64,000 nucleotides of DNA, taken from the NCBI RefSeq assembly GCF_000423525.1, contig NZ_AUID01000006.1, positions 1-64,000 on the forward strand, read 5' to 3'. Positions 61,625-64,000 of this stretch are shown one piece after another. The position numbers and the translations under genes are program-made. Under the pieces are notes generated by a model that was not told the origin of the DNA, made no database searches, and saw nothing but the letters and a program-made list of their open reading frames with translations. The DNA comes from Proteocatella sphenisci DSM 23131 (GTDB lineage Bacteria > Bacillota > Clostridia > Peptostreptococcales > Filifactoraceae). Positions within the stretch are counted from its first letter, which is position 1. Each line of letters begins with the position of its first letter.

Positions 61625-62611
61625 ATGGAAAATACAGAATATATATACCAGAGAAAGAGGGATCAAAAAGAAGCAGAACTTCAGAGAAGAAAAAATATTA
61701 TATACTCTGCAAATCCTGAACTTGAGGATATGGATACTGAGATTATGCTTTTAAATCTGGACCATACAAGAAATACTGTCCTTGGTAAGAAAAACGAAGC
61801 TGAAGAATCGCAAAGAAAGCTTGTGGCTGCCAAAGAAAAAAGACGTATATATATGGCAGAAAATGAGATAAATCCACTTGATCTAAGACTCAGATATGAA
61901 TGCACTACATGCAAGGACAGGGGTTATATAGAGAAGATGGGACGTTTTGAAAAATGTTCATGCCTGGTAAAGCTTCAGGAACAGCTAAGATACAGGAAAT
62001 CAAATCTTGTAAAGCGTGTTGAAAAAGAAAATTTCAGGACCTTTAATATGGAGATATTTGATAACGAAAAGAAGTATTTGATTTCTCCGGAAATGAACAT
62101 AGAAAAGACGCCAAGGGAGCAGATGGAGCTGATAATGAGAGAATCCAAAAGCTTTATGGACAGTTTTGACTCAGGAGATACAAAGAGTATTTTATTTTAC
62201 GGAGGCACTGGGCTTGGCAAGAGCTTTATGTGTTCAGCTATTGCAAAAGAAATGATGGACAGAGGTCGGACGGTCAGGTATTATACCTCAAATGAGCTTA
62301 TAGATATGCTCCAGATGTATACATTTGACAGGGCAAGCTTTCTTAAGGAGTACATACTTGAGGACTATAGAGAACTTGATGATGTAGACCTGCTGATAAT
62401 AGACGACCTTGGAGCCGAACTTACCAATAATTTCGTAAAGACGGCTTTGTTTAATATAATAAATACGAGAATAATAAAAGAGAAAAAGATGATTATATCC
62501 ACCAATCTGTCGCCGGCTGAGCTTAGAGACAGATATGACGAAAGGATATTTTCAAGGCTTATTATGTATGTGGATACCTACAAGTTTGTAGGTGAAGATC
62601 TTAGATGGTAG
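61625..62611 (+). CDS. dnaI: DnaI/DnaC-like helicase loader ATPase
   Basis: This 328-residue AAA+ protein has an N-terminal coiled helical region (~1-85). A zinc finger follows (CTTCKDRGYIEKMGRFEKCSC region, cysteines near 97-118), then Walker A YGGTGLGKSF (~195-204) and Walker B LLIIDDLGAEL (~257-267). A sensor/arginine-finger region (RDRYDERIFSRL) lies near the end. It places the replicative helicase on DNA, with the DnaD-like protein encoded just upstream. Confidence 0.9.
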   Translation: MENTEYIYQRKRDQKEAELQRRKNIIYSANPELEDMDTEIMLLNLDHTRNTVLGKKNEAEESQRKLVAAKEKRRIYMAENEINPLDLRLRYECTTCKDRGYIEKMGRFEKCSCLVKLQEQLRYRKSNLVKRVEKENFRTFNMEIFDNEKKYLISPEMNIEKTPREQMELIMRESKSFMDSFDSGDTKSILFYGGTGLGKSFMCSAIAKEMMDRGRTVRYYTSNELIDMLQMYTFDRASFLKEYILEDYRELDDVDLLIIDDLGAELTNNFVKTALFNIINTRIIKEKKMIISTNLSPAELRDRYDERIFSRLIMYVDTYKFVGEDLRW

Positions 62612-62623
62612 AGGTGTAAATAT

Positions 62624-63220
62624 ATGAGTGATAAAATAATGCAAAATAAAAACAGATTTATGGAAATATACAAAACACATATAACAAGAGAAGGAGCAGA
62701 CCGCTTGCTGACATATCTGGAAAAAAGCGATTTTTTCACGGCGCCTTCTTCGACCAGATTTCACTGCAGTTACGAGGGAGGCCTGTGTGAACACAGCCTC
62801 AATGTATACGACTGTCTCAAGGACTATCTTACGAGGGATTTTGTAAAAAACAGGTACAATTTAAATCCATCTGAAGAAAAGATAGCCATAGTAGCTCTCT
62901 TGCATGACCTTTGTAAGGTAAATACTTATACTGTGAGCATGAGAAACAAAAAAAATGAAAGCGGCCAGTGGGTACAGGTACCTTTTTATGAATTTAAGGA
63001 AAAATTTAACTATGGAAGTCATGGAGGCAAGAGTATATTCATAATTCAGGAATTTATGAAGCTTGACCCTGATGAGCAGGTAGCAATAAACTGCCATATG
63101 GGAGCCTATGACAGAATGCCAGGAGACTTCAGTCTTAACAATGCATACGCACAGTTTCCACTTGCACTTGCCCTCCATATTGCAGACGTAGAATCTTCGG
63201 TAATACTTGAGCATGAATAA
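62624..63220 (+). CDS. HD-domain phosphohydrolase-like protein
   Basis: This 198-residue HD-superfamily protein has metal-binding residues in GGLCEHSLNV (~48), LLHDLCKVNTY (~88), GSHGGKS (~130) and NCHMGAYD (~153). The family includes nucleotide and phosphate hydrolases. Related proteins occur in clostridial and phage genomes, without defined substrates. It follows dnaI by 12 bases, so it may share its transcript. Confidence 0.82.
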   Translation: MSDKIMQNKNRFMEIYKTHITREGADRLLTYLEKSDFFTAPSSTRFHCSYEGGLCEHSLNVYDCLKDYLTRDFVKNRYNLNPSEEKIAIVALLHDLCKVNTYTVSMRNKKNESGQWVQVPFYEFKEKFNYGSHGGKSIFIIQEFMKLDPDEQVAINCHMGAYDRMPGDFSLNNAYAQFPLALALHIADVESSVILEHE

Positions 63221-63343
63221 AAGTGTTTTCTCTTTTTAACAAAATATGATGTAATTTTGAATGGTTAAGGGTATAACAATAATAATCAATGAAGGAGGAA
63301 TTTTATTTCGAGCAGTTAGAAAAGAGGAGACCCTGGTGTTTTT
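63221..63343. other. Intergenic region with an orphan ribosome-site-like AAGGAGG
   Basis: Between the HD gene and the converging TRAP gene, AAGGAGG occurs at 63293-63299. It is not followed by ATG, GTG or TTG at a useful distance, and no credible ORF starts there. It may be the remnant of a deleted gene or chance. No clear terminator hairpin was found for either neighbour. Confidence 0.4.
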
Positions 63344-64000
63344 TTAGTCTGTTTTAGTATAAGCGTTGTATATCTCGTTACCACTTTGGTTTATTATATC
63401 AACATAAACACTTTCGGCGCTCTTTTGCAGATCGTATCTAAGTTCTGGTGAGATATTAATTATCTGTATGCCTTCAGCAGTGATATCTTCTGTTTTTTTT
63501 TCTATTCTTTCATCTGAGGCATTTCTTGCAAAATCTCGTGCGATTTTAGCAGCTTTGTCCACTATTTTCTGCTGATCAGCGCTGAGCTCATTATAAAATT
63601 TGTCACTTACAATCAGTGAAATATAATGTGGGATATGATTGGTTTCAAGGATATATTTTTGCTGCTCATGCAATCGCCCAGAAGCGATTACTTCGTATGG
63701 ATTTTCTTGAGCATCTATAGTCCCTTGCTGGAGTCCGACATAAACCTCATTAAAAGACATGGGAGTAGGATTTGATCCGAGGGCTTTCCAAAACCTTATA
63801 TGATTGGGATTTTCCATGGTTCTTATCTTGAGCCCCTTGAAATCATCTATATTTTCGATTTTACGGTTTGAGGTAGTAACGCGAAATCCCTGATCTGCGA
63901 ATCCTAGGACCCTGTAACCAGAGCGTATATACACATTTTCTATCAAATTATAAAAAACAGGATTATCCACGGCACCTCTTGCATCTTTTATATTATCAAA
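63344..64000 (-). CDS. TRAP transporter DctP-type binding protein, partial (C-terminal)
   Basis: The last 218 codons or so of a TRAP-type solute-binding protein are visible. The frame continues past the window edge, so the GTG at 63970 is not the start. DctP-family features include GFRVTTSNRKIENIDDFKGLKIRTMENP (shown in part, IDDFKGLKIRTMENP) and the QGTIDAQENPYEVI stretch that positions the ligand. It would bind an organic acid and deliver it to DctQ/DctM permeases, which cannot be seen here. No terminator was recognised after it. Confidence 0.88.
   Translation of the reverse strand, partial: FDNIKDARGAVDNPVFYNLIENVYIRSGYRVLGFADQGFRVTTSNRKIENIDDFKGLKIRTMENPNHIRFWKALGSNPTPMSFNEVYVGLQQGTIDAQENPYEVIASGRLHEQQKYILETNHIPHYISLIVSDKFYNELSADQQKIVDKAAKIARDFARNASDERIEKKTEDITAEGIQIINISPELRYDLQKSAESVYVDIINQSGNEIYNAYTKTD

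Noticed and set aside
60272-63220. Prophage replication module (DnaD-like, DnaC-like, HD protein)
   Set aside because: No phage structural, integrase or repressor genes are nearby, and the genes sit among chromosomal housekeeping genes with similar base composition. A chromosomal helicase-loader pair is more likely.
1-64000. CRISPR array, tRNA or rRNA genes
   Set aside because: No regular spaced repeats and no tRNA cloverleaf or rRNA sequences were noticed. The tRNA-like conserved stretches at 37477 and 55116 are T-box cores.

Overview
The window is AT-rich, densely packed DNA with Firmicute-type signals: strong AGGAGG ribosome sites, TTG and GTG starts, T-box leaders, class I c-di-GMP and cobalamin riboswitches, a DnaD/DnaI helicase-loader pair, and WalJ next to an HtrA-type protease. 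Gene content (two-subunit L-serine dehydratase, M20 amidohydrolases, BrnQ, sigma-54 control, anaerobic B12 synthesis, hemerythrin and DUF1858 proteins) suggests an anaerobic, amino-acid-fermenting member of the Clostridia, perhaps Peptostreptococcaceae or a relative. The family-level placement is inference. No tRNA, rRNA or CRISPR array was seen.

Layout. (1) 1-1145: the 3' end of an IS200/IS605-type element (TnpB tail plus right end) interrupts an AtoE short-chain fatty acid transporter gene. (2) 1245-4369, minus: D-cysteine desulfhydrase preceded by a two-gene AAA ATPase/TOPRIM-like pair that resembles RloA/RloB or AbiL-type phage defence. (3) 4556-19396: a cobalamin riboswitch and a long operon holding cobalt uptake (cbiMN-Q-O) and every recognisable step from 5-aminolevulinate to cobyrinate. 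It includes a CbiJ-SirC fusion and a HemC-CobA-HemD triple fusion. (4) 19540-24653: a c-di-GMP-I riboswitch before a secreted transglutaminase-like protein, then a GGDEF protein and a GGDEF/EAL protein. (5) 24714-33388: a sigma-54 activator and two -24/-12 promoters with matching upstream palindromes. They drive two M20 amidohydrolases with a YfcC-type transporter, and BrnQ with a YtcJ-type amidohydrolase. (6) 33585-37216: an operon with a small membrane protein, ParA, a ParB-like protein, a Dph6-like ATP pyrophosphatase and a TIM-barrel-like protein. (7) 37253-41622: a serine T-box operon (class V aminotransferase, SerA, DUF1015, Xpt). (8) 41746-46578: a BMP-type nucleoside ABC transporter. 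(9) 46753-52437: a CACHE-HAMP-GGDEF-EAL protein, rhodanese, Crp/Fnr regulator, and a DUF1858/unknown/hemerythrin trio. (10) 52546-53654: an AbiE-type toxin-antitoxin locus whose toxin lacks its catalytic N-terminal half. (11) 53737-58116: SerS (minus, with its own serine T-box), YbaB, RecR, a DnaA-box cluster and L-serine dehydratase. (12) 58228-64000: WalJ, HtrA-like protease, DnaD-like, DnaI-like, an HD protein and a partial TRAP binding protein.

Serine is a recurring theme: two T-boxes with UCU specifiers control serine synthesis and SerS, and the degradative dehydratase lies nearby. c-di-GMP is another: one diguanylate cyclase, two EAL proteins and one c-di-GMP riboswitch.
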